Of a stretch of 64,000 bases of DNA, positions 18,483 through 26,794 are shown one piece after another (the stretch's first letter is position 1; every line of letters begins with the position of its first letter). The translations under genes were made by a program, and so were the position numbers. The stretch is from Desulfurococcales archaeon (GTDB lineage: Archaea; Thermoproteota; Thermoprotei_A; Sulfolobales; NBVN01). The notes beneath the pieces were generated by a model. That model was not told where the DNA came from. It was given only the letters and a program-made list of their open reading frames with translations, and did not search any database. Where the stretch lies: assembly GCA_023255955.1 (NCBI GenBank), contig JAGDWD010000011.1, forward strand, positions 26,968 to 90,967, in the 5' to 3' direction.

Positions 18483-18604
18483 GGGCCCGTAGCTCAGCCA
18501 GGCAGAGCGGCGGATGAAGGCCGAAGCTCCAGTCCGGGTCTTAGGACCTTTCGGGATGACTTGGAGAGACCCGTAGGTCGGGGGTTCAAGTCCCCCCGGG
18601 CCCA
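18483..18604 (+). tRNA. Intron-containing tRNA, probably tRNA-Lys (CTT)
   Basis: Acceptor GGGCCCG/CGGGCCC with discriminator A and an encoded CCA (18605-18607), D arm GCTC-AGCCAGGCA-GAGC, and T arm GGGGG-TTCAAGT-CCCCC are clear. Between GCGG (about 18509) and CCCGTAGGTC (18570) there are roughly 45 extra bases that self-pair (CTCCAGTC with GACTTGGAG; GGGTC with GACCC). The central TCTTA and the overall body fit tRNA-Lys(CTT). One intron at the canonical 37/38 site does not restore a stem; two introns, one of them inside the anticodon stem, would. That tRNA is present is near certain; its identity and splice sites are inferred. Confidence 0.85.
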
Positions 18605-19058
18605 CCACATAGAGGGTGAAGGGCTCCTAAGCTCAAAGTATGCTTCTTTATTTAATCCACAACCGAGAGTCTCACTTCCCAGGAAGGGGAGGAGATCAGC
18701 TAGCACGCGAGGTTCTACTCAGCTATATAAGGACCTCTAGGGCCCAGCAATATCTATATCAAGCTCTGCGAGTCTCTAGGTATCCATACTGAGGGTTAGG
18801 GTGAAGATTAAACAAATAGGATATATCTAGAGATGCATGTCTTCTCGATTTCTCAGGTAGTCCAGATAGTTGTTGCTACGGTAGAGTATATGGTGGAGGT
18901 ATTCTGGGTAGGTGTGTAGGTAGTGGGGGATTGTAGATGTCGGCTATACCTCATACTTGTGTGATCTTCCTGGGTGTGAGTTCTTGAAAGTGGAATCATG
19001 GAGATAAAATAAGCCGAAAGTAAAAGAATGTTTTTGAACTAGTCTTAACTTTCTTTAA
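18605..19058. other. Intergenic region with a possible gene relic
   Basis: No intact gene is seen in about 450 bases. On the minus strand around 18830-18940 a short open stretch encodes Y-P-E-Y-L-H-H-I-L-Y-R-S-N-N-Y-L-D-Y-L, which looks protein-like but has no start and ends at TAG. It may be the tail of a decayed gene. Confidence 0.35.
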
Positions 19059-20849
19059 CTACTTCTTCCAAAGGTAAATTTCAGTCTTTCTTATGACATC
19101 GTATATCACAAAGCCAGAATCCTTCTCCACACCATCAATAGCTGACAACAGAGATATTCCATTTCCATAGCCAACTGCTATTCTACCCAAATTCTTTTGA
19201 GATAGCAGTGAGTCTATCACTTCTTGTGGTATTCCACGAATTACGTATTCTGCTGCTGTGGGGTTTCCGGGCCCACCAAAATTTCGACTTGTTCCGGTGG
19301 CATACATCATACCAAAAGGTATTCCAACCGATTTATATGCCAACGGCAGTTCATATCTATACATGTCCCATTCTCCATAAGTAGGTATTGATCCATCCGC
19401 CCAATAAGCTCTGCCACGCAAATAAGCATAAGGAAACTTCGCAAACTTCCATGCAAAGAAGTTTTTGTTCAAGAAATCATCTATTGTTCCCTCTTCCTCA
19501 AAAGGCCAAACTCCTGAGAACTGCTCAACCACATTACTAAGACCATTAGCACGTCTATCCTGCAACCACATTTTATATGCTACCATAGCATAATAATACT
19601 CTTCCGAATCTCTATTCTTCCATGCACTTACTACCCAATCATACATTTCAGGCAATCTTCTTACAAAAAGCTTGTATGCATTCATTCCTTCTATGATTTC
19701 ATACTTATCTCTATCAAAAGCACCATATGGAAAACTTGCTAAATAAAACAGTGCCATGGTTCTATTTAACTTATCAGGTATTTCATTTTTAAGCAAATCA
19801 GAATCCCAATAATGGAAGAATACAGGCAAATTATCCCTTTCCATCTTTGATGGCAATTTATCCATATAATCATAGAATCCCAATATAACTTCCCAAACAT
19901 CACTATCAGTGGGATAGTAATTCTTATTATCATAGTGCGAAGGTCTAAATGGATCATTAAACATTTGAAAAGCTATTTGCTGAATCATCCTATTTACCCA
20001 CTCAAATTTCTTAGGCTGCTCTATTATATCTGGCCTTTGCTTTATTAAGTAGGCAATCATCCATGTATCTCTTGCCCTATCATAGCTTTCTATTACAATA
20101 ATTTTATCATAAGCATCCCTTATTACAATAGGCTCAAAATCAACCAAATTGTTACCATATTTCTCTATTTGAGTGCCCCTAGTCAACAAATAAACAGCTT
20201 CTATATCCTCCGGCAAATCACCCTTCTTTACCGCAATTCCATAGTAAGCTATTGCCCTTACTGTTGAATTGCTAGCTATTTCCCTATCAAAATTTAACCT
20301 CAATCCTAAACTAGAGGCATAATCAATAACATCAGTTTTATAATTAATGTAGATTTTATGGCCATACATATTAGTGAAATAAAAGTTGGATATCTCATCA
20401 TAAAGTCCCTTAACTAATTTGGCAAAGTTATTCGAATAAACTAATTCATCATTGGTTATTTTACCATCAATAGCTTTTTCTTTCAAATAATTGATAAAAG
20501 TATTGACATCTAAAATATCCTTGCTCTTTTTCATAAGCTCTATAAATTGCTTTTCATTAATATCCTGAATTCCATCTTCATCCAGAGGCTTGACAACATC
20601 AATATATTTTTCCAAATTTAGATCAACAGCATTCTTAACATTGGGGTTTGGCTTTAGAGGATTTGTATGGTATTTCTCTATCTCATCTATATCCTTAATT
20701 CCATCCCTGTCACTATCCCTATTCCTCCTCCAGTAATCATAGTAAGCAACCATAGCGATAACACTAACCATCACCAAACCCAACACCAAAACACCGAAAT
20801 ACCTCCGCGACACCACCCCAAACACCCCAACAACTATAAACAACCTCAA
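19059..20849 (-). CDS. Membrane-anchored extracellular protein with TSP3-type calcium repeat, AT-rich
   Basis: Up to 596 residues. An N-terminal hydrophobic helix (F-G-V-L-V-L-G-L-V-M-V-S-V-I-A) anchors or exports it. It is followed at once by D-S-D-R-D-G-I-K-D-I-D-E and a partial second D-E-D-G-I-Q-D-I-N-E, which are thrombospondin type 3 / EF-like calcium loops. The remaining 500 residues are rich in Y, W, N, K and D with no recognised catalytic motif. Codon and base use is strongly AT-rich and unlike every neighbour, which points to lateral transfer. TTG 20849 is the longest start; GTG codons 12-13 residues in would give a more standard signal sequence. Confidence 0.8.
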   Translation of the reverse strand: MRLFIVVGVFGVVSRRYFGVLVLGLVMVSVIAMVAYYDYWRRNRDSDRDGIKDIDEIEKYHTNPLKPNPNVKNAVDLNLEKYIDVVKPLDEDGIQDINEKQFIELMKKSKDILDVNTFINYLKEKAIDGKITNDELVYSNNFAKLVKGLYDEISNFYFTNMYGHKIYINYKTDVIDYASSLGLRLNFDREIASNSTVRAIAYYGIAVKKGDLPEDIEAVYLLTRGTQIEKYGNNLVDFEPIVIRDAYDKIIVIESYDRARDTWMIAYLIKQRPDIIEQPKKFEWVNRMIQQIAFQMFNDPFRPSHYDNKNYYPTDSDVWEVILGFYDYMDKLPSKMERDNLPVFFHYWDSDLLKNEIPDKLNRTMALFYLASFPYGAFDRDKYEIIEGMNAYKLFVRRLPEMYDWVVSAWKNRDSEEYYYAMVAYKMWLQDRRANGLSNVVEQFSGVWPFEEEGTIDDFLNKNFFAWKFAKFPYAYLRGRAYWADGSIPTYGEWDMYRYELPLAYKSVGIPFGMMYATGTSRNFGGPGNPTAAEYVIRGIPQEVIDSLLSQKNLGRIAVGYGNGISLLSAIDGVEKDSGFVIYDVIRKTEIYLWKK

Positions 20850-20965
20850 AAAATACTATACTAAACAATATTTATCTACATCTACGAAGCTCCTCCAGAT
20901 CTAGATGTGAACATCGCGAGAACAGCTTAATTTCCTGGAAGCTTAGTTGTATTGAGGGTTCAGCA

Positions 20966-21154
20966 GTGAGAGGAGAGTATGAAGAGGTCCTGAGGAAGGT
21001 AGGTATTAGGGTGTTAGATGTCTACAGGTTCAAGGATAAGGATGTCGTGCGATTCCTCTACAAAGGGAAAGTATACGTAGCTGACCTCAAGAGGTATTAT
21101 GATAGTATGAAACCGGAGGATCTAGTAAACACACTCCTTTCACAAATAACCTGA
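20966..21154 (+). CDS. Small unknown protein, 62 residues
   Basis: A charged soluble protein of alpha/beta character: E-V-L-R-K-V-G-I-R-V-L-D-V-Y-R-F, V-V-R-F-L-Y-K-G-K-V-Y-V-A-D-L. No family recognised. GTG start behind GAGGG. Its codon use resembles the host genes rather than the AT-rich neighbour. It ends inside an inverted repeat shared with the convergent SRP19 gene. Confidence 0.6.
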   Translation: MRGEYEEVLRKVGIRVLDVYRFKDKDVVRFLYKGKVYVADLKRYYDSMKPEDLVNTLLSQIT

Positions 21155-21178
21155 GCTCCAGTGGAGCTAGAGGTTATT
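21145..21178. terminator. Long inverted repeat between convergent genes
   Basis: AATAACCT-gAGCTCCA and TGGAGCT-agAGGTTATT form a stem of about 15 pairs with one small internal loop and a one-base apical gap. It contains the TGA of the 62-residue gene and lies 27 bases beyond the stop of SRP19 on the other strand, so it may end both transcripts. Confidence 0.5.
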
Positions 21179-21204
21179 TAATGTGAGGGATAACATGCCT
21201 TATC

Positions 21205-21528
21205 CTACTGCTTAGTTAACGAGCTCTTCAAGCTTTGTGTCTGCTGACTCCTTAACTCAACGAGTTTCTTCCCTATCTGCTTGACTATCTCGTACTTACT
21301 GATAATGTCTGAAGTTTTCACTATTACTATAGCTGAAGGTTTGTACCAGGTTCTAGGGTACTTCTTTTCCTCAACTTCACACTCGTACTTCAATGCTTCA
21401 CAAGCTCTCAATACCTCAGCTATCTTTGGGTCAGGGACAGTAAGCTTCTTTGGTAGTTTCCTACCGTACTTCCGGCTTATGCTTTGGTCGAAATAGTTCA
21501 ACCACACTCTGACTTCTTTAGCTGACAT
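21205..21528 (-). CDS. srp19: Signal recognition particle protein SRP19
   Basis: A 107-residue RNA-binding protein. Core pattern V-W-L-N-Y-F-D-Q-S-I-S-R-K-Y-G-R-K-L-P-K-K and K-K-Y-P-R-T-W-Y-K-P-S-A-I-V-I matches SRP19, which binds 7S RNA and helps load SRP54. A Q/S/K-rich tail follows. It lies five bases after the S8e gene, the usual crenarchaeal pairing. The ATG overlaps the region just past the S8e stop. Confidence 0.93.
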   Translation of the reverse strand: MSAKEVRVWLNYFDQSISRKYGRKLPKKLTVPDPKIAEVLRACEALKYECEVEEKKYPRTWYKPSAIVIVKTSDIISKYEIVKQIGKKLVELRSQQTQSLKSSLTKQ

Positions 21529-21533
21529 TAAGT

Positions 21534-21923
21534 TTACCCACTACCGATGAGGACCGCGTTAACTACCCCGTCTCTAGATGGTCTCGACGTTACACGTGCT
21601 AACCCGAGTTCGGTCTCTATGATAGCACCTTTCGTGATTATCCCAAGCCTTACGTACTCCCTGTTAGCGCTGTTTTCAACTATGCGGGAGATCTTCACCT
21701 TTCTGTAGGTTTTAGATCCAGGATCGTAGATGTTGGCGTAAGCAACTGCCTTAGCACGAACGATTATGTTGCCACCCCTCACCCTCTCCTTTATTCTCAG
21801 ATCTTTTTCTCCGATCTTAGTTAGAGTTGGATAGCCTCCCAGCTCGTACTTCCTTTTCTTTCTATTAGCCCTCCTCACACCACCAGTTATCTTCTTCGAG
21901 TCATTCCCCTGGTAGATGACCAC
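21534..21923 (-). CDS. rps8e: Ribosomal protein S8e (eS8)
   Basis: A 129-residue basic protein. Y-Q-G-N-D-S-K-K-I-T-G-G, then R-R-A-N-R-K-K-R-K-Y-E-L-G and I-V-E-N-S-A-N-R-E-Y-V-R, with the family ending I-T-K-G-A-I-I-E-T...A-R-V-T-S-R-P-S-R-D-G-V-V-N-A-V-L. Full length. First gene of an S8e-SRP19 unit. Confidence 0.95.
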   Translation of the reverse strand: MVIYQGNDSKKITGGVRRANRKKRKYELGGYPTLTKIGEKDLRIKERVRGGNIIVRAKAVAYANIYDPGSKTYRKVKISRIVENSANREYVRLGIITKGAIIETELGLARVTSRPSRDGVVNAVLIGSG

Positions 21924-22159
21924 GTACCCTTACCCACTAATCGAAGATAGGTACTGCTTATTAAGCTTGCATGGGAGGTAGTTCTTAAGTACGGTCGGGG
22001 ACTGTAGGTCACTACCGTTCCCAGCAACCAAGATTAGTAGTTATTGTGGGAGAGCGCTACGTCCAGCCTAGGAACACCGAGGCATCTAGACACGCTGTGT
22101 GTTACGTGCCATATCTAGGGAAACGTAAAGCTTTTAGGTTCCTGATTTCTTGGTAGTGG

Positions 22160-22438
22160 GTGAGGTCTCTGGTAAGACCAGCACTTAGATCGAGATCTCA
22201 GAGGAGGGTCCATAAGAGAGTGCCTAGTGGTGAGTCGAGAGTATTCTATGATAGGAGTTACTCATACGTGGCTCACTGCTCGATCTGCGGTAAACCCCTG
22301 GGAGGAGTCCCCAGAGACCTTAGGTTGATAAGGCACGGCGCTAAGACGGAGAAGAGACCTGAGAGGCCATATGGTGGGACTCTCTGCCCATCATGTCTTG
22401 TTCTAGCATATAAGGTAGTCCTACGTGGAATAGGGTGA
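22160..22438 (+). CDS. rpl34e: Ribosomal protein L34e (eL34)
   Basis: A 92-residue basic protein with R-P-A-L-R-S-R-S-Q-R-R-V-H-K-R and a zinc site C-S-I-C-G-K-P-L and C-P-S-C, as in archaeal L34e. GTG start at 22160. It is followed 10 bases later by cmk, an order common in archaeal ribosomal clusters. Confidence 0.94.
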   Translation: MRSLVRPALRSRSQRRVHKRVPSGESRVFYDRSYSYVAHCSICGKPLGGVPRDLRLIRHGAKTEKRPERPYGGTLCPSCLVLAYKVVLRGIG

Positions 22439-22448
22439 TTAAGTAGTC

Positions 22449-23027
22449 TTGGAGAATTTTTGTGAGCTCGGTCTCGTAGTAGCTGTGAGTGGTAAGCCGG
22501 GTAGTGGGAAGACTTCTCTAGCTAGAAGACTTGCTGAAACCCTTAACTTGAGATACGTATCTATGGGGCAGATATTCAGGGACTTAGCTAGGTCGAGGAA
22601 CCTAAGCCTGGAGGAGTTCAGTAGGGTAGCTGAGGAAGATCCGAGCATTGACCGACTGATAGATGCGGCTGCTATAGAGGAAGCTAAGAAAGGTTGTGTA
22701 GTTCTCGACGGCCACATAACAGCGTGGATAGTGAAAGACCTAGCACACGTGAAGATCCTAACATACGCACCTCTAGAAGTTAGAGCAGATAGGGTAGCGA
22801 GAAGAGATCGAAAAAGCTTTGAGGAGTCTCTACATGAGATTAAAGTGAGGGAGGAGTCCGAGAAGATAAGATATATGAGGTATTACTCGATAGACGTAGA
22901 TAAATTAGATGTATTTGATGTAATTATAAACACCTCCCTCCTCGGAGAGGAGGAGGTAGCTAGGGTAGCTACCGAGATCGTTAAGATTCTAGCTCAAGCT
23001 AAGCTTAAGAAATTTAAGAGGAGTTAG
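22449..23027 (+). CDS. cmk: Cytidylate kinase, archaeal type
   Basis: A 192-residue P-loop kinase phosphorylating CMP to CDP. Seen: Walker A G-K-P-G-S-G-K-T-S near residue 16, the NMP-binding helix after V-S-M-G-Q-I-F-R-D-L-A, V-L-D-G-H-I-T-A-W, and lid arginines R-V-A-R-R-D-R-K. TTG start behind GGGTGATTAAG, which contains the L34e stop, so translation is coupled. A tRNA-Ser gene begins 19 bases downstream. Confidence 0.93.
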   Translation: MENFCELGLVVAVSGKPGSGKTSLARRLAETLNLRYVSMGQIFRDLARSRNLSLEEFSRVAEEDPSIDRLIDAAAIEEAKKGCVVLDGHITAWIVKDLAHVKILTYAPLEVRADRVARRDRKSFEESLHEIKVREESEKIRYMRYYSIDVDKLDVFDVIINTSLLGEEEVARVATEIVKILAQAKLKKFKRS

Positions 23028-23046
23028 GGAAGAATAACTAGGAGGT

Positions 23047-23131
23047 GCCGGGGTGCCCGAGCGGTCTAAGGGGCCGGCCTTGAGAGCCGGTGGGTGAACA
23101 ACCCGCGCGGGTTCGAATCCCGCCCCCGGCG
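23047..23131 (+). tRNA. tRNA-Ser (TGA)
   Basis: Class II tRNA: acceptor GCCGGGG/CCCCGGC with discriminator G, anticodon stem-loop GCCGG-CCTTGAGAG-CCGG (anticodon TGA), a long variable arm GGGTGAACAACCC, and T arm GCGGG-TTCGAAT-CCCGC. No intron. CCA is not encoded. Confidence 0.97.
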
Positions 23132-23297
23132 CTACCCCCTAAGCTGGTAGCTTCATATCGACACGATGTATCTTCCTACTACCAGGCTCTTCAGGTTATC
23201 GTCCATGTAGAATGTAGAATATTACATTAGTAATTTAGGGTAGTAGAAGATCAATGGATTTAAATTATAGCAACAACTATTCCTCCGGGTGATAACG

Positions 23298-24161
23298 TTG
23301 AGCTTAGCCGACGTTATGAACGCTTTGTTCTTTATATTGCTACTCTACATGGTTATACATCCACAACTGCAGCATAGATATCTAGTAAGTACTAGAATAT
23401 CTTTGATTAGGAGTATTGAACGTAAGTATGGGTGGAGAGTTATTACGATGATTCATAGGCAGGAGCGTATGGGATTTCTAGGATTCCCGGTTTATAGATA
23501 TATTGATATAGAGGACTCCGAGACCGTGTTGAGAGCTATAAGAACGACACCACCGGATCAGCCCATAGCTTTAGTATTACACACACCCGGAGGTCTGGTC
23601 CTAGCAGCTTCTCAGATAGCTTTAGCATTGAAGAGACATCCAGCAAAAAAGATTGTTGTAGTACCTCACTACGCGATGAGTGGTGGTACACTAATAGCTC
23701 TAGCTGCTGACGAGATAGTGATGGATCCGGACGCGGTCTTAGGGCCTCTAGATCCTCAAATACAGGTAGGTAACGCAGTTTTCCCGGCTCCTAGCTTAAT
23801 TAAGGTAGCTAAGATAAAGGGTAACTCAGCAGATGATCAGACCTTAGTGCTAGCTGATGTAGCTGAGAAGGCTATTAAGGAAGTCCAGGAACTCATTGTT
23901 TACCTCCTCGAAGATAAGGTGGGTAGAGAGAAGGCTACTGAGATTGCTAGGAAGCTTACAGAAGGTTACTACACCCATGACTACCCAATAACAGCCGATG
24001 AAGCTCGGAAACTCGGTCTAAACATTAATACTAACGTACCTCCAGAGATATATGCACTTATGGAACTCTACCCACAGGCATTACAGCAAAGACCTGGAGT
24101 AGAGTATCTTCCTAGACCTCAAGTACCATACTACCAACGGGGAGCTTCAGGTAGAGAGTAG
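23298..24161 (+). CDS. Membrane-bound ClpP/SppA-like serine protease (SDH family)
   Basis: About 287 residues. An N-terminal hydrophobic helix (A-L-F-F-I-L-L-L-Y-M-V-I) precedes a crotonase-like protease fold: A-L-V-L-H-T-P-G-G-L-V-L-A-A, then the nucleophile region Y-A-M-S-G-G-T-L-I-A-L-A-A-D-E-I-V-M-D and L-G-P-L-D-P-Q-I. This matches the SDH/SppA-like family of membrane serine peptidases. The C-terminal 25 residues are proline-rich. TTG 23298 follows GGTGATAACG; a GTG three codons earlier lies inside that site. Substrates are unknown; membrane protein or signal-peptide turnover is a reasonable guess. Confidence 0.88.
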   Translation: MSLADVMNALFFILLLYMVIHPQLQHRYLVSTRISLIRSIERKYGWRVITMIHRQERMGFLGFPVYRYIDIEDSETVLRAIRTTPPDQPIALVLHTPGGLVLAASQIALALKRHPAKKIVVVPHYAMSGGTLIALAADEIVMDPDAVLGPLDPQIQVGNAVFPAPSLIKVAKIKGNSADDQTLVLADVAEKAIKEVQELIVYLLEDKVGREKATEIARKLTEGYYTHDYPITADEARKLGLNINTNVPPEIYALMELYPQALQQRPGVEYLPRPQVPYYQRGASGRE

Positions 24162-24333
24162 GAGGGATTTCAGCTGGGGCTTCATCCTCAGAACGAGGAG
24201 GATGTTAGCTAAACCGAAACTGAAGCTTTTCTATGGTTACGTCTACATCTACTCGTAACGTATGTTAAGCAGAGCGAGTAATTGTAATTTAAGGTACTTA
24301 TTTGTTATTTACTAAGCTAGACTGGGTGTTTCA

Positions 24334-25053
24334 TTGAGTCGGAGTAGTAGAAAGCAGGTAGGTAAGCAAATAACAAGGAGGAGATATAGGAGGATTAGGT
24401 ACGACCTACTGATTGTGGGTGTGGTTCTAATTATTGTGGGTGTTTTAGTTTACAACATTATATTAGCGATACAACCCCCCAACGTAGGTAGTAGCACCAG
24501 TGAAAACCCTGTTGATTTATTGAAGAAGTTCATATCTACTCAAGATCTTAATAACAGAAGTGTTGTGTTGTTGTATAAGGTTCGTGGGGATGTCCCAGCT
24601 AGCTCATTTACCTTAGGGACACTTGATTACGTGTATATCTATATAAATAAGGAGGTGGTCTTAGGAGGGAATACAACCAACACTACGATCACATACAGGT
24701 CGATAATGTATTCCGTTCAAGAACCACTGTACATACTAGCAGAAGTACTGGGAATAGCTTTCAGATCCAGTAATTTCTCGGAAATCTTCTTCAACCCATC
24801 GATAGTATCCACATGGACCAATCTTACAGTGGAGAGATATGGAGAGGAAAAATACAGCTCGAAGGTTCTTGGAGATATATCAGTCATACCCGAGCTATTC
24901 AAGTACTATAAATCCATAAACGGAAAGCTCATGCTCATTGAAGTGAGGTCCTTGAGGGCTGCTGAGTTCGGGCTTTTACCAACTAGAGTCACAGTATCTA
25001 TTGATGGAAATAAGCTTGAGTTAGAGCTGGTTAACATCAACAAAGTAAGCTAA
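24334..25053 (+). CDS. Single-pass membrane-anchored protein, unknown
   Basis: A 239-residue protein with a very basic N terminus (S-R-S-S-R-K-Q-V-G-K-Q-I-T-R-R-R-Y-R-R), one hydrophobic helix (about 25-46) and a long extracellular domain. The outer domain is rich in S, T and N with several N-x-S/T sequons, fitting a glycosylated cell-surface protein. TTG start behind GGGTGTTTCA. No family recognised. The preceding 170 bases contain a GAGGATG-type hairpin near 24189-24210. Confidence 0.7.
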   Translation: MSRSSRKQVGKQITRRRYRRIRYDLLIVGVVLIIVGVLVYNIILAIQPPNVGSSTSENPVDLLKKFISTQDLNNRSVVLLYKVRGDVPASSFTLGTLDYVYIYINKEVVLGGNTTNTTITYRSIMYSVQEPLYILAEVLGIAFRSSNFSEIFFNPSIVSTWTNLTVERYGEEKYSSKVLGDISVIPELFKYYKSINGKLMLIEVRSLRAAEFGLLPTRVTVSIDGNKLELELVNINKVS

Positions 25054-25448
25054 AGCCTGGATCTATCTAGAGGCTCTACCCCACCTAGCAGTGTGCTCCT
25101 TAGTAGGTAGTGTAGGAGTAGAGCTCAAAGTATGGGAGCGTTCCCCGCATTCTGTGTTAGTTACAGCGATTACGTTGCTCGATTAGCACACCCAATTAAT
25201 CTAAAGTCTTGCCTCCCAACTCCTACTCTTCTAACTCTACCTGATCTACCCCACCTAGTTATTTCCACCCTAAGGGGTCTAACTCTATGTTCTTAGAAAG
25301 CTCCACTTAGGAGCTATCTCTAGTGTTGCTATGTAGTTAGTTTAAGCTTATGGATCTAGGCTTGGACTCACCCATCGACTTGAGTAGCTCTCTTGGATTT
25401 AAAATAGGATGTACTTAGGATATGTCCGCCTCAGTTTTTCAGTAGCAA
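25054..25448. other. Intergenic region before an IS607 relic
   Basis: About 395 bases with many stops in all frames and no gene I can support. It probably includes the flank of the insertion relic that begins near 25440. Confidence 0.5.
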
Positions 25449-25907
25449 ATGGGGCTGTTTTATTTTTGGTTGGTGTTTTCGGGGAGGTTGTTGAGGTCTG
25501 GGGAGGTCTGTGTGGGGCTTGGTATTAGCTACCAAGCGTGTTTTAGAGGTATTCAGCTAGCTATTGAGGAGAAAGCTAGGGAGTTTGGTGTACCCGTAAT
25601 CTACGTAGACCCTAGGAACACATCTAAGGTATGCCCAGTACATAAAGCTGAGATAACCTACAACTCCAGGGTAGGTGTAGCGTTAGTGGTGAGCTATGGC
25701 ATAGAGACGTAGTTGCCTGCTGGAACATACCTGGGAGGTGGTGGGAGCAACGCTCCAAGCCCCTCAGGGCTAGACATAGATGTGCCCCACATACCGTTCG
25801 GGACGAACACCACCCATGACCCCACAGGTATACCCAAAACCCTGTGGGCGAGGTGGAAGTCTCTAGACACAATAAACAAACATAAACTCATATCAACGAG
25901 CATCTAG
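25449..25907 (+). pseudogene. Internally deleted IS607-family element (tnpA start fused to tnpB end)
   Basis: The first 30 codons carry a TnpA-type start, L-L-R-S-G-E-V-C-V-G-L-G-I-S-Y, matching the TnpA start at 63.6 kb. It then jumps into the C-terminal part of a TnpB-type nuclease: E-E-K-A-R-E-F-G-V-P-V-I-Y-V-D-P-R-N-T-S and K-V-C-P-V-H of the zinc finger. An in-frame TAG at 25710 interrupts it, and the same frame continues with the TnpB tail G-G-G-G-S-N-A-P-S-P-S-G-L-D. The recombinase catalytic domain and most of tnpB are gone. The leading bases (GGGGCTGTTTTATTTTTGG) also match the element at 63.5 kb. Confidence 0.85.
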
Positions 25908-26022
25908 GGACAAACGGGAGGTCGGAGGGTGATCCTAGTTGGTAATAGTGCTACATAAGTGCTGAGCTAGGTGTGGAGTTTCTGCGCTTTTATGTCTGTT
26001 CTCCAAGTACCAACCGGTCTGT

Positions 26023-26757
26023 ATGAGCGAGCCAGCTGAGCATGTTCACCCGTTAAGGCGGGATGTGAAGGTACTTACTATGAGGCTTCTCTCCGCGCTT
26101 AAGGACTTCTACACGTTTAAAGAGCTTGAAGAGGTTTTAGGTATACCTTATCAAGCACTCTGGAGGTACACGAACTTCCTGACAACACCGGAGGAGGGTA
26201 CGGCTAGAAAGCTAGTGCAGGTTATAAGGGAGAAGAAGTTAATTGAGAACGCATTTGAGAGGAGCTTCGCTAGAGTAAAAAGCCTGAGCGATATTTGGGA
26301 TGTAGTCAAGAACATAGGCTTCCTCGATCTAGTTGCTTTCGAAACACTGGAGCTCTTAAACGGGGAGGAAGTGGATGGAGTGCTAGCTTTCCCAGAGGAA
26401 GCAGGGGTTCTGGGCGCTATAATCGCTCACTGGGTTAGAGGTAACGTGTGCGTAACAACAAGGTCAGTATCTCTTGGGGATGTCGTCATCGAACCCTTCA
26501 GAGAAGACTCGTTACTACTAAACTTCATATCTATAAGCAGGGGGTGTATCCCGAAGAAAGGTAAGGTCGTGTTAGCGACTATAATACTGTATAATCGCGA
26601 ACTACTAGAAGCAGCTGTATCAATAGTTAAGAAAAGCGGTGCTCAACCATCAGCTCTGATATCTATATTTGCTACAGGTAGTGGGTGGGAAAAGGTCGTA
26701 GAGGATCTAGGTATTTATAGATATAAGATATTCAGATATGTGTCCCTCACCCGATAA
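26023..26757 (+). CDS. HTH - phosphoribosyltransferase-like regulator
   Basis: A 244-residue protein. Residues 10-70 carry a helix-turn-helix (F-K-E-L-E-E-V-L-G-I-P-Y-Q-A-L-W-R-Y) and the rest has a PRTase-like fold (V-D-G-V-L-A-F-P-E-E-A-G-V-L-G-A, then K-V-V-L-A-T-I-I-L-Y-N-R-E-L-L-E-A-A). This resembles archaeal PRTase-fused regulators of purine genes. The PRPP loop, normally D-D-x-x-T-T-G, reads A-T-I-I-L-Y-N, so catalysis is unlikely and ligand sensing is more probable. It lies 37 bases before a PHP-domain gene. ATG start. Confidence 0.7.
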   Translation: MSEPAEHVHPLRRDVKVLTMRLLSALKDFYTFKELEEVLGIPYQALWRYTNFLTTPEEGTARKLVQVIREKKLIENAFERSFARVKSLSDIWDVVKNIGFLDLVAFETLELLNGEEVDGVLAFPEEAGVLGAIIAHWVRGNVCVTTRSVSLGDVVIEPFREDSLLLNFISISRGCIPKKGKVVLATIILYNRELLEAAVSIVKKSGAQPSALISIFATGSGWEKVVEDLGIYRYKIFRYVSLTR

Positions 26758-26794
26758 GCCCGTTACTACCTTGTGAGGTAGTAAGTGGTGCTAG

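Noticed and set aside
18471..18740. Open frames across the intron-containing tRNA
   Set aside because: They simply read through the tRNA gene on both strands.
18483..20849. tRNA gene as integration site for the AT-rich gene
   Set aside because: No second copy of the tRNA 3' end was seen beyond the gene, and no integrase is present.
22000..22155. Open frame just upstream of L34e ending in TGG-TAG
   Set aside because: Short, no recognisable motif, no clear ribosome site; probably leader sequence.
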